A stretch of DNA of 64,000 nt, taken from NCBI GenBank assembly GCA_947455205.1, contig CANGNF010000003.1, forward strand, positions 62,001 to 126,000, written 5' to 3'. This DNA is from Acetobacteraceae bacterium (GTDB lineage Bacteria > Pseudomonadota > Alphaproteobacteria > Acetobacterales > Acetobacteraceae). This document shows, one piece after another, positions 26,115 to 34,040 of the stretch (positions are counted from its first letter, which is position 1; each line of letters opens with the position of its first letter). The notes beneath the pieces were generated by a model. The model ran no database searches. It was given only the letters and a program-made list of their open reading frames with translations, and was not told the DNA's origin. The position numbers and the translations under genes were made by a program.

Positions 26115-27736
26115 GCCGCCACCCCCTCGGCGTTGCGCTCGCCCAGCATGAGCGCCGCGGCGCGTTCGCCGATGGCCACCGCGGGGGCGTTGGTGTTGGA
26201 GGAGACGATGAACGGCATCACCGCCGCGTCCACCACCCGCAGCCCGTCCACGCCATGCACGCGGCATTGCGCGTCCACCACCGCCTCCGGCCCGCTGCCC
26301 ATGCGGCAGGTGCCCACGGGGTGGTAGCTGGTCTGGCCGACGCGGCGGGCATAGTCCAGCAGGTCAGCGTCATCCTGCGCCGCCGCGCCGGGGCGCGTCT
26401 CCTCCACCAGAAAGCGCGCCAGCGCCGGCTGGGCGCCGATCCGCCGCGCCAGGCGCAGGCCGCGCATGGCGGCGGCACGGTCGGCCTCGGCGGTCAGGTA
26501 GTTGGGCTGGATGCTCGGCGGCGTCGCCATCTCCGGCGCCACGGCGTGCACGCTGCCGCGGCTTTCCGGGTAGAGGTGGAAGAAGCCGATGGAGACGCCG
26601 CTGAACGGGTCCAGCCCCGTCCCCTTGGTGTAGCCGGTGCGGTCGGCGGCGCTGACCTTGTGCAGTTGCAGCTTCATGTCCGGCCTGGTGCTCTCCGGCA
26701 GGCTGCGCGCCAGGGCATGCGCGGTGGCGCTGATGGACGCGAACATGCCGGTGCCGAAGACCTGCCAGCGCAGCGCCTGGATCGGCCCGTGCAGCCAGGG
26801 CCTGGCCATCAGGTCGTTCACCGTCAGCACGCCGCGGCTGCGCCAGGTGACGCGGATGTGGAAGTGGTCGGACAGGTTCTCGCCCACGCCGGGCAGGTCG
26901 TGCAGCACCGGGATGCCCAGGGCGCGCAGCCGCTCGGCCTGGCCGATGCCGGAGACCTCCAGCAGCTGCGGCGACTGGATGGCGCCGGCCGCCAGCACCA
27001 CGCCGAGCCGCGCCCTCGCCTCGCGCGCCACGCCGTGCTGGGTATAGGCCACGCCGATGGCGCGCTTGCCTTGGAACAGCACGCGCTGCGCCAGCGCGCC
27101 GGTTTCCACCTGCAGGGCGTGGCGCAGCGCCGGGCGCAGGTAGGTCTCCGCCATGCTCTGCCGCCGGCCGCGCCTGGTGTTGGCCTGCAACCTGCCGACG
27201 CCTTCGTGCCGGGCGCCGTTGTAGTCCGGGTTGGCGGGAATGCCGCTGGCCTCGCAGGCGGCGATGAAGCCGGTGGTGATGGCATCGCCCTCCGCCAGTT
27301 GCTCGATGGGCACCTTGCCGTCGCGCCCGCGCACCGCCGCCTCGCCCAGCGTGGTGCGCTCGATGCCCTGCATCACCGGGGCGATGTGCCGCCAGTCCCA
27401 GCCCGGCGCCTCGGCGCCCCATTCGTCCCAGCGCGAGGGGTCGCCGCGCACCCAGAGCATGCCGTTGACCGAAGAGGAGCCGCCGAGCAGCTTGCCCCGC
27501 GGCCAGAGCATGCGGCGGTTGTCGGCACCGGGGTCGGCCTGGGTGTTGAAGCGCCAGATGACCTTGTCGTCGGTCAGCAGCTTGCCGGCGCCGATCGGCA
27601 CCTTCACCCAGCGGTGGCCGTCATCGCCGCCGGCTTCCAGCAGCAGCACGCGGCGCCCAGCCTCGGCCAGGCGCGCCGCCACCACGCAGCCGGCGCTGCC
27701 GGCGCCGACCACGATGTGGTCCCAGGTCTCGGCCAC
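26111..27736 (-). CDS. GMC family FAD oxidoreductase (choline dehydrogenase-like)
   Basis: 541 aa flavoprotein oxidising an alcohol. ADP-binding motif VVGAGSAGCVVAARLAEAGR at residues 10-29, the GMC signature near 80-100 (WPRGKLLGGSSSVNGMLWVR), GAIQSPQLLEVSGIG near 260 (second signature) and the C-terminal catalytic His in SYHPVGTCRMG. Membrane anchor and signal peptide absent. First gene of the six-gene minus-strand operon, divergent from a LysR regulator with a T-N11-A palindrome between. Together with a sulfatase and two receptors it may degrade a sulfated or polyhydroxylated organic compound. Confidence 0.93.
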   Translation of the reverse strand: MAETWDHIVVGAGSAGCVVAARLAEAGRRVLLLEAGGDDGHRWVKVPIGAGKLLTDDKVIWRFNTQADPGADNRRMLWPRGKLLGGSSSVNGMLWVRGDPSRWDEWGAEAPGWDWRHIAPVMQGIERTTLGEAAVRGRDGKVPIEQLAEGDAITTGFIAACEASGIPANPDYNGARHEGVGRLQANTRRGRRQSMAETYLRPALRHALQVETGALAQRVLFQGKRAIGVAYTQHGVAREARARLGVVLAAGAIQSPQLLEVSGIGQAERLRALGIPVLHDLPGVGENLSDHFHIRVTWRSRGVLTVNDLMARPWLHGPIQALRWQVFGTGMFASISATAHALARSLPESTRPDMKLQLHKVSAADRTGYTKGTGLDPFSGVSIGFFHLYPESRGSVHAVAPEMATPPSIQPNYLTAEADRAAAMRGLRLARRIGAQPALARFLVEETRPGAAAQDDADLLDYARRVGQTSYHPVGTCRMGSGPEAVVDAQCRVHGVDGLRVVDAAVMPFIVSSNTNAPAVAIGERAAALMLGERNAEGVAA

Positions 27737-27796
27737 GGCCTTCCTCCCATTCTTGGTGCCCAGCTTGCACAGGCGCCAGCCATGCGGGAAGCTGCT

Positions 27797-27809
27797 TTGA
27801 TTGCATCAA
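27797..27809. promoter_or_regulatory. LysR-type operator (T-N11-A palindrome)
   Basis: TTGAT-TGC-ATCAA, a perfect 13-bp inverted repeat with T-N11-A spacing. It lies between the divergent GMC operon (start 27736) and lysR (start 27829), 20-32 nt before lysR, the usual place for an autoregulatory site. Confidence 0.65.
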
Positions 27810-27828
27810 CCCATGCAGATCAGGCCAT

Positions 27829-28728
27829 ATGACCTCCCCGCTGCGCTTTGACCTGCGGCTGCTGCGTGCGGCGGTGACGGTGCGGCAGGAAGGCTCGGTC
27901 ACCGCCGCCGCGCGGCGCCTGGGCACCAGCCAGCCGGCTCTGTCCCGCCTGCTGGCCACGCTGGAGCGCCAGCTCGGCTTCGCCCTGTTCGACCGCACCC
28001 AGCGCCAGCTGCTGCCCAGCCCGGATGCCACCGGCTTCCTCGACCGCGCCGCCGTGCTGCTGACCGATGCGACGCGGCTGGGCGAGCTGGCGCAGGGGCT
28101 GAAGTCCGGACAGCGCCTGAGCCTGCGGATCCTGGCGGTGCCCAACATCGCCAGCGGCGTGCTGCCCCCGGCGCTGGTGCGCTTCGCGGCGGAGTGGCCG
28201 GAGGTGGAGGTGCAGGCCGCCATACGCTTCCGCCCCGATTTACTGCGCGACCTGGAGGCCGGTGAGGCGGATTTCGGCCTGACGGTGCTGCCGGTGGGCA
28301 GCCAGCACCTGCGGGCCCGGGTCTATGCCGAAAGCGATGCGGTGTGCCTGGTGCCGGCGTCGCACGCCCTGGCGCGCCGCCCGGCGCTGACCGCCTTCGA
28401 CCTGGCCGGGGAGCAACTGGCGGTGCTGCCGCCCGGCGCCGTGCTGCAGGCCTGGGTGGAGGACGCCTTCGCCCGCGAGGGACTGGTGCTGCGCCGGCGC
28501 TTCGTGGTGGACACGGCCGGCATGGCGGCGTCGCTGGTCGCGGCCGGGCTGTGCTGCACCGTCACCCACCCCATGGCCGCGGCGCAACTGCCGCCGGGCG
28601 TGGCGGTGCTGCCCTTTCTGCCGCGCATCCCCCTGGCCTATGCGCTGCTTGAACGCACGGAAGCGGGACTGACCCAGTACGGCGAGGGCCTGGCGGCGGC
28701 ACTTTGGCAGGCCAGCAGGTCCGCGTAG
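27829..28728 (+). CDS. LysR family transcriptional regulator
   Basis: 299 aa. Winged helix at residues 5-65 (LRLLRAAVTVRQEGSVTAAA followed by LGTSQPALSRLLATLE), then the LysR effector domain (SLRILAVPNIASGVLPPALV at about 95-115). Divergent from and probably regulator of the GMC-Bug-SnoaL-Bug-sulfatase operon, through the palindrome at 27797-27809. ATG 27829 gives the standard N-terminal length. Confidence 0.92.
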   Translation: MTSPLRFDLRLLRAAVTVRQEGSVTAAARRLGTSQPALSRLLATLERQLGFALFDRTQRQLLPSPDATGFLDRAAVLLTDATRLGELAQGLKSGQRLSLRILAVPNIASGVLPPALVRFAAEWPEVEVQAAIRFRPDLLRDLEAGEADFGLTVLPVGSQHLRARVYAESDAVCLVPASHALARRPALTAFDLAGEQLAVLPPGAVLQAWVEDAFAREGLVLRRRFVVDTAGMAASLVAAGLCCTVTHPMAAAQLPPGVAVLPFLPRIPLAYALLERTEAGLTQYGEGLAAALWQASRSA

Positions 28729-28919
28729 CGCGATGCCGCGGGTCCTCCGGCTCGGATTGGCTGTTCTCGGGCAGCGACCTGACGCGCCCGCCATGCGACC
28801 ACCGGCAGGCGGTGACGATGTTCACCGAGCAGTTGCCCTGGTTGCGCGGCGAGGACCTGGAACGCGTCATGGGCAAGGGCCTTTGCCGTTGGCTGCAATG
28901 TCCCGAGGCAGGTCATTGA
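28704..28919 (+). pseudogene. Possible amidohydrolase C-terminal remnant
   Basis: An open frame of about 70 codons containing SGSDWLFSGSDLTRPP, then LPWLRGEDLERVMGKGLCRW. In TIM-barrel amidohydrolases the last third reads x-GSDWP (metal Asp) followed about 30 residues later by an L..-[ED]-D-x-x-R-[IV]-x-G-x-N/T-x-x-R-L helix, which this resembles. There is no start codon of its own with a ribosome site and no upstream barrel, so if genuine it is a fragment. Low-confidence call. Confidence 0.35.
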
Positions 28920-29055
28920 GGGCTGACCTGGCAGCGTCGCGGCGGCCGACAACGCCAGCGACGCATGCGGCTGCACGGACGCTTGGCCGAGTTGCTGGCG
29001 CCGCACCCGCGACCTACCATCGCCGTCGCGTGCTTCTTCCCACCGGAGACCGGCC

Positions 29056-30234
29056 ATGAATGTCATCGAGCGCATCGCCGCCTACCACCCCGAGATGACC
29101 GAATGGCGCCGGGACTTCCACGCCCATCCCGAGATCGGCTTCGAGGAGGTCCGCACCAGCGGCATCGTCGCCGAGAAGCTCCGCGGTTGGGGCATCGAGG
29201 TGCATGAGGGCTTCGGCAAGACCGGTGTTGTCGGTGTCATCCAGGGCCGCCCCGGCAATCGCAAGATCGGACTGCGCGCCGACATGGACGCGCTGCCGAT
29301 GGAGGAGCAGAACGACTTCTCCCATCGCAGCACCATCCCCAACCGCATGCATGCCTGCGGCCATGACGGCCACACCACCATGCTGCTCGGCGCCGCGCGC
29401 TACCTGGCGGAGACGCGCAACTTCTCCGGCACCGTCCATCTGATCTTCCAGCCCGCCGAGGAAGGCCTGACCGGCGCCGCCGAGATGCTGAAGGACGGCC
29501 TGTTCCAGAAATTCCCCTGCGACGAGGTCTATGGCATCCACAACCACTGGAGCCTGCCGCTCGGCACCGCCGCGATCCGCCCCGGCACCGTGCTGGCTGC
29601 CGTGGACTACTTCAACCTCACCCTCACCGGCCGCAGTTCCCATGCGGCCGCACCGCATCTCGGCCTGGACCCGCTGCCCTGCGCCGTGCAGGTCTATACC
29701 GCGCTGCAGAACCTGGTCAGCCGGCGCATGGACCCGCACGACGTGGTGGTGCTGTCCATCGGCCGCTTCCTCGCGGGCACCTCGCAGATCGTCATCCCCG
29801 AGACGGTCGAGATCGCCGGCACCATCCGCACGCTTCGGCGCAGCACCCGCCAGCAGATGGACGAGCTGTTCCACCAGACCGTGCAGGGCCTGGCCGCGGC
29901 GCATGGCGTGGAGCTTACGCTCGACTACCGCCGCTCCTACCCGCCCACCGTCAACACCGCCGACGAAGCCGCGGCCTTTGAACGTGCCTCCCGCAGCGTG
30001 GTCGGCGACGCGCTGATCAAGACCGACCTGGCGTCGCTGACCGCGGGCGAGGACTTCGCCTATTTCCTGGAAAAGGCGCCAGGGGCCTTCCTGTTGCTGG
30101 GCCAGGCCGCGCCGGGGCATTCGGCCGCGCCCGTCCACAACGGGCACTACGACTTCAACGACGACCTGCTGCCGATCGGCGCCAGTTGCTTCGCGCGCCT
30201 GGTGGAGCAGCAGTTGGGGGCCGGGTCCCGGTAG
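29056..30234 (+). CDS. M20 family amidohydrolase (hippurate/N-acyl-amino-acid hydrolase type)
   Basis: 392 aa metallo-aminoacylase. Metal ligands in RADMDALPMEEQNDF (Asp), MHACGHDGHTTMLLGAA (His), QPAEEGLTGA (Glu pair, catalytic base) and a late His in AAPVHNGHYDFND. A dimerisation (lid) domain occupies about 180-290. Starts ATG 29056 after GGAGACCGGCC. Not clearly in an operon: the next gene starts 173 nt later with its own ribosome site. It removes an acyl group from an amino acid or similar amide; cytosolic. Confidence 0.93.
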   Translation: MNVIERIAAYHPEMTEWRRDFHAHPEIGFEEVRTSGIVAEKLRGWGIEVHEGFGKTGVVGVIQGRPGNRKIGLRADMDALPMEEQNDFSHRSTIPNRMHACGHDGHTTMLLGAARYLAETRNFSGTVHLIFQPAEEGLTGAAEMLKDGLFQKFPCDEVYGIHNHWSLPLGTAAIRPGTVLAAVDYFNLTLTGRSSHAAAPHLGLDPLPCAVQVYTALQNLVSRRMDPHDVVVLSIGRFLAGTSQIVIPETVEIAGTIRTLRRSTRQQMDELFHQTVQGLAAAHGVELTLDYRRSYPPTVNTADEAAAFERASRSVVGDALIKTDLASLTAGEDFAYFLEKAPGAFLLLGQAAPGHSAAPVHNGHYDFNDDLLPIGASCFARLVEQQLGAGSR

Positions 30235-30406
30235 GAGCTTGCTCGACCGTGAAGGGCACGCCCGTGAGGGCAGCGCCTGGCGGCCGACACGCGCCCTTGG
30301 GCTCAGCCCCGCGTGAACTGAGGAAGGATAGGTCGGTCGGGAAGATCGACGGAGCTTCCATTCCAAGGCAGTCTGGCCGCTGACGGATCAGGAGAGGACC
30401 AACGGC

Positions 30407-31645
30407 ATGCCCCAACGCACCACACCGACAGGTTTGGTCATCGCCGCCGCCTTGTTGCTGGGCGCTCCCGCCAAGGCGCAGCAGCATGGGATGGATCTGC
30501 CGCAGGGCCCCGGCCGAGAGACCGTCGCCGCGCTGTGCGGCACCTGCCACGAGATCGAGCGGATCCGCCCCGGCTATACGCCTGCCGGCTGGCAGACCGT
30601 GACGCGCATGATGCAGAATTTCGGCGCGCCCATCCCGCCGGACGAAGTGCAGACCGTCACCCAGTACCTGACCCGGCACTTCCCCGAGCGGCAGCGACCG
30701 CCAGCCGTCATGATCCCTGGCCCGGTGCAGATAACCTGGCGCGATTGGGCGGTGCCCACGCCCGGCTCTCGCCCGCACGACCCGGCGGCGGCGCGTGACG
30801 GATCCATCTGGTGGTCGGGCCAGCTGGCCAACACCCTCGGGCGCGTCGATCCGGCGACAGGCGCCATCCGTGAATACCCCGTTGCCCCGCAGACGGGCCC
30901 GCACGGCCTGATCGAGGACCGCGCCGGCAACATCTGGTTCACCGGCAACTTCCGCGGCTTCATCGGCAAGCTGGACCCGAGGACCGGCGAGGTGACGGAG
31001 TACCCGCTGCCCGACCGCGATGCCGGCGACCCGCATACGCTGGTGATCGACCATGACGGGTTGGTCTGGTTCAGCGTGCAGCGCGGCAACCGGGTGGGGC
31101 GGCTCAACCCGACCACCGGCGAGATCCGGCTCGTCACGCCGCCCACGGCGAATGCGCGTCCGTATGGCATGGCGGTGGATTCCAAAGGCGAGGTCTGGTT
31201 CGTCGAGTTCGGTGCGCCAAAGATCGCCACCATCGACCGCCAGACCATGGCGATCCGCGAATACACTCTTCCCGCCGCCGGGGCGCGGCCGCGCCGCCTG
31301 GCGATCGGGCCGGACGACGCGATCTGGTACAGCGACTTCGGGCGCGGCTTCCTTGGGCGGCTCGATCCGAAGACGGGGCAGGTGCAGGAATGGCAATCGC
31401 CCGGCGGTGCCCGGTCGCAGCCCTATGGCATCGTCTTCACCCGGGGCGCGGTCTGGTACAGCGAGTCCGGCACGGTGCCGAACACCATCGTGCGCTTCGA
31501 CCCGGCGACGCAGGCCTTCCAGACCTGGGCGATCCCTGGCGAGGGCGGCGGCGACATCGTCCGGAACATGGACGTGACGCGGGACGGCAATCCGGTGACG
31601 GCGAACAGCCTGGTGAACCGGGTCGGGCTGGTCGAGATCAGGTAG
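30407..31645 (+). CDS. Cytochrome c domain fused to a Vgb/streptogramin-lyase-like beta-propeller
   Basis: 412 aa secreted protein. Signal peptide VIAAALLLGAPAKAQ, then a small heme domain with CGTCHEIERI (CxxCH at about residues 44-48) and a Met-containing downstream stretch (RMMQNF), then from about residue 110 a propeller built of repeats such as GSIWWSGQLANTLGRVDP, GNIWFTGNFRGFIGKLDP and DAIWYSDFGRGFLGRLDP. Vgb-like propellers in enzymes are lyases, but here a periplasmic heme-linked sensor or oxidoreductase is more likely. AGGAGAGG precedes ATG 30407. Confidence 0.88.
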   Translation: MPQRTTPTGLVIAAALLLGAPAKAQQHGMDLPQGPGRETVAALCGTCHEIERIRPGYTPAGWQTVTRMMQNFGAPIPPDEVQTVTQYLTRHFPERQRPPAVMIPGPVQITWRDWAVPTPGSRPHDPAAARDGSIWWSGQLANTLGRVDPATGAIREYPVAPQTGPHGLIEDRAGNIWFTGNFRGFIGKLDPRTGEVTEYPLPDRDAGDPHTLVIDHDGLVWFSVQRGNRVGRLNPTTGEIRLVTPPTANARPYGMAVDSKGEVWFVEFGAPKIATIDRQTMAIREYTLPAAGARPRRLAIGPDDAIWYSDFGRGFLGRLDPKTGQVQEWQSPGGARSQPYGIVFTRGAVWYSESGTVPNTIVRFDPATQAFQTWAIPGEGGGDIVRNMDVTRDGNPVTANSLVNRVGLVEIR

Positions 31646-31815
31646 CCGGCGAGGCACTGCTTGGGTCGGTGGGTCCTGGAACGTGCCCGCCGAGAGCCCA
31701 TGCACCACCGGCCACGCTGGGGGCGCGCAGAGTGGCGCGCACTGCTTTCGCTTTGGCCGTGCGCACCTGCCAGTCAGACTAGCGGCAGTAAGCCGCGACT
31801 GATGGCGGAAGCTCG

Positions 31816-32775
31816 CTAGGTCCCGCCTGGCGCTGGCCTGCCTCGCCTGGCATCCAGCTTGTTGGCTGGCCCGGATCGCGCATCGCTTTCCAACTGCGCC
31901 AGCAGCCAGGTGCGGAACTGCTGCATCGCGGTCGAGGCCGGACGGTTCATGGGCCGCACCAGGTAGTACCCGCCGGGCAGCCGCAGCGGTGCGCCGAAGG
32001 GGCTGACCAACGCACCGGAGGCGAGATAGCCGCGCACCAGCGCCTCGATGCCCATGGCCACGCCGCTGCCTTGCAGCGCCGCCTCATAGGCCAGGGTGGA
32101 GCTTTCGAATCTCAGTCCCCGGCTGCCATCGACCTGTCCCGCTGGTTCGGCTTTCGCCAGCCAGAGGCGCCAGTCATCGGGCCTGGCCAGCGAGTGCAGC
32201 AGGGTCAACCGCGCCAGGTCAGGCGCCTGCCCTACCAGCATGGGGCTGGCCACCGGCAGCAGCACGATCGGCGCCAGGAAATCCGCCTCCAGCCCCGGCC
32301 AGCTCCGGCCATGGCCCGAGCGCACCGCCGCATCCAGGTCCTGCTGCGCGAAGTCCACCGGGCTGACGGAGGTTGTCAGCCGTACCTCGATATCCGGGTG
32401 TTCGTCATGGAAGCGGCCCAGCAGCGGGATCAGCCAGCGCTGGGCGAAGGTGGTATAGGCCTGGATCGCCAGCACGTCCCGCCGGCCGCGACGCCTGACC
32501 TGGCCGGTGGCCAGCGACAGCCCGTCCAGCGCCTGGCGCACGGCCTCCAGCAGGCGGGCGCCCTCGGCGGTCAGGGAGATCTCCCGCGTCCCCCTGACGA
32601 AGAGGGCGGCGCCGAGCCATTCCTCCAGCGTCTTCACCTGGCGGCTGATGGCAACCTGGGAGACGCCGAGTTCCTGCCCCGCCACGGTGAAGCTCAGCCG
32701 CCGCGCCGCCGCCTCGAAGCTGCGGAGCGCGTTCAGCGGCAAATGCGGGCGGATCGGCAGCACGGGGTCGGCCAT
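31816..32775 (-). CDS. LysR family transcriptional regulator (GcvA-like)
   Basis: About 319 aa. It begins LPLNALRSFEAAARRLSFTV with SQVAISRQVKTLEEWLGAAL as the recognition helix, the pattern of the GcvA group, and the effector domain runs from about residue 95. The start at 32775 is one of several clustered in-frame ATGs (32784 and 32793 also possible). Divergent from the Bug-led operon at 32875; a 16-bp palindrome lies between them, so it probably controls that operon. Confidence 0.9.
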   Translation of the reverse strand: MADPVLPIRPHLPLNALRSFEAAARRLSFTVAGQELGVSQVAISRQVKTLEEWLGAALFVRGTREISLTAEGARLLEAVRQALDGLSLATGQVRRRGRRDVLAIQAYTTFAQRWLIPLLGRFHDEHPDIEVRLTTSVSPVDFAQQDLDAAVRSGHGRSWPGLEADFLAPIVLLPVASPMLVGQAPDLARLTLLHSLARPDDWRLWLAKAEPAGQVDGSRGLRFESSTLAYEAALQGSGVAMGIEALVRGYLASGALVSPFGAPLRLPGGYYLVRPMNRPASTAMQQFRTWLLAQLESDARSGPANKLDARRGRPAPGGT

Positions 32776-32798
32776 GGCCCGCATACATAACATCAGAT

Positions 32799-32814
32799 TG
32801 GGCAGGCCTGCCCA
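32799..32814. promoter_or_regulatory. Palindromic operator between LysR and the Bug-led operon
   Basis: TGGGCAGGCCTGCCCA, a perfect 16-bp palindrome 24-39 nt before lysR and 60-75 nt before the Bug gene. It is GC-rich for a classical LysR box but correctly placed in a 99-nt divergent promoter region. Confidence 0.5.
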
Positions 32815-32874
32815 TAAAGCTGTTTGTCGCGCGGCCGCGGCGGCGCCAAACCTCCGGCAACCAAGGAGGAAGCG

Positions 32875-33846
32875 ATGCCACGACCAACGCCCGTCTCCCG
32901 CCGCCTGTTCCTGGCGCTGCCGCTGGCCGCGCCGACCCTGGCGCACGCCGCCGCGTATCCGGACCGGCCGGTCAAGATCATCGCCCCCTTCGCCCCCGGT
33001 GGCGGCACCGACATCATCGCCCGGGTGCTGGCGGAGGCCATAGCCCCGGCGCTGGGCCAGGCGGTACTGGTGGACAACCGCCCGGGCGCCGGCACCATCA
33101 TCGGCACCGAGGCGGTCGCGAAGGCGGCACCGGATGGCTACACGGTACTGATCGCCACCTTCGCCCATGCGGTGAACCCCAGCGTGCAACCGCGCCTGCC
33201 GTATGACACGGACCGCGCCTTCGCCCCGGTCGTGCTGCTGGGCCGGTCGCCCAACGTGCTGGTGGTGCCGGCGCGCAGCCCCTACCGCGACGTGGCCGCC
33301 CTGCTGGCCGCCGCCAAGGCCAAGCCAGGCGAGTTGACCTACGGCTCCTTCGGCAACGCCACCTCCTCGCACCTGGCGGGGGCACTGTTCGGCCATCTGG
33401 CGCGGGTGGACATCACCCACATCCCTTATCGCGGCAGCGCCCCGGCGGTGACGGACCTGCTGGCGGGCCGCATCGACATGATGTTCGCCACCGCCACCGG
33501 CGTGGCGCAGCAGGTGAAGGATGGTCCGTTGCGGGCGCTCGCGCTCACCTCGGCCGAAGCCTCGCCCGCCTTCCCCGGCCTGGCGCCCGTCGCCGCCACC
33601 ATACCCGGCTACGTCGCCGAGAGCTGGTACGGCCTGTACGTGCCGGCTGGCACGCCGGCCGAGGTGGTCGTCAGGCTGAACACCGCCGCCAACCAGGCGC
33701 TGCGCAGCGAGAGCTTCCAGCGCAGCGTGGCCGAGGAAGGCCTGCGCGTGGTGGGCGGCGCCCCCGCGGCGCTGGCGGACTACGTGCGCGCCGAGCAGGC
33801 GCGCTGGCGCGACGTGGTGCGCGCCGCGAACATCAAGCCGGAGTGA
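32875..33846 (+). CDS. Bug family tripartite tricarboxylate transporter substrate-binding protein
   Basis: 323 aa. Signal peptide (RRLFLALPLAAPTLAHA), then YPDRPVKIIAPFAPGGGTDI with the APGGGTD loop, LVDNRPGAGTIIGTEAV and HIPYRGSAPAVTDLLAG in lobe 2: a canonical receptor. ATG 32875 has AAGGAGGA 5 nt upstream. It leads a catabolic operon with a second acyl-CoA synthetase, another Bug, a CoA-transferase and an SDR. The ligand is probably a carboxylate that is activated to its CoA thioester. Confidence 0.94.
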   Translation: MPRPTPVSRRLFLALPLAAPTLAHAAAYPDRPVKIIAPFAPGGGTDIIARVLAEAIAPALGQAVLVDNRPGAGTIIGTEAVAKAAPDGYTVLIATFAHAVNPSVQPRLPYDTDRAFAPVVLLGRSPNVLVVPARSPYRDVAALLAAAKAKPGELTYGSFGNATSSHLAGALFGHLARVDITHIPYRGSAPAVTDLLAGRIDMMFATATGVAQQVKDGPLRALALTSAEASPAFPGLAPVAATIPGYVAESWYGLYVPAGTPAEVVVRLNTAANQALRSESFQRSVAEEGLRVVGGAPAALADYVRAEQARWRDVVRAANIKPE

Positions 33847-33851
33847 GAGCG

Positions 33852-34040
33852 ATGCCCGAAGCCATCCTGATGCGCGTCGAGGACGGCATCGCCGTGCTGA
33901 CGCTGAACCGGCCCGAGGTGCGCAACGCCATCGACGACGCCATGCGCGCCGTGCTGAGGGAGACGATCTGCCCTGCCACCCAGGAAGGCCGCGCTTCCAT
34001 CACCGCCTTCCTCGCCAAGAGCGCGGAGAAGCCGGCATGA
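33852..34040 (+). pseudogene. Enoyl-CoA hydratase/isomerase with large internal deletion
   Basis: 62 codons. The first 35 or so are a normal crotonase start (ILMRVEDGIAVLTLNRPEVR, then NAIDDAMRAVL), and the last 25 are a normal crotonase end (ATQEGRASITAFLAKSAEKP), joined directly. The central 200 or so residues with the oxyanion hole and catalytic Glu are missing, so it cannot be an active enzyme. The join kept the frame, and its TGA still overlaps the ATG of the synthetase (34037-34040), so translational coupling survives. It may now serve only as a leader peptide. Confidence 0.85.

Noticed and set aside
30235-30406. Terminator after the M20 amidohydrolase
   Set aside because: Only short imperfect repeats and no T-tract.
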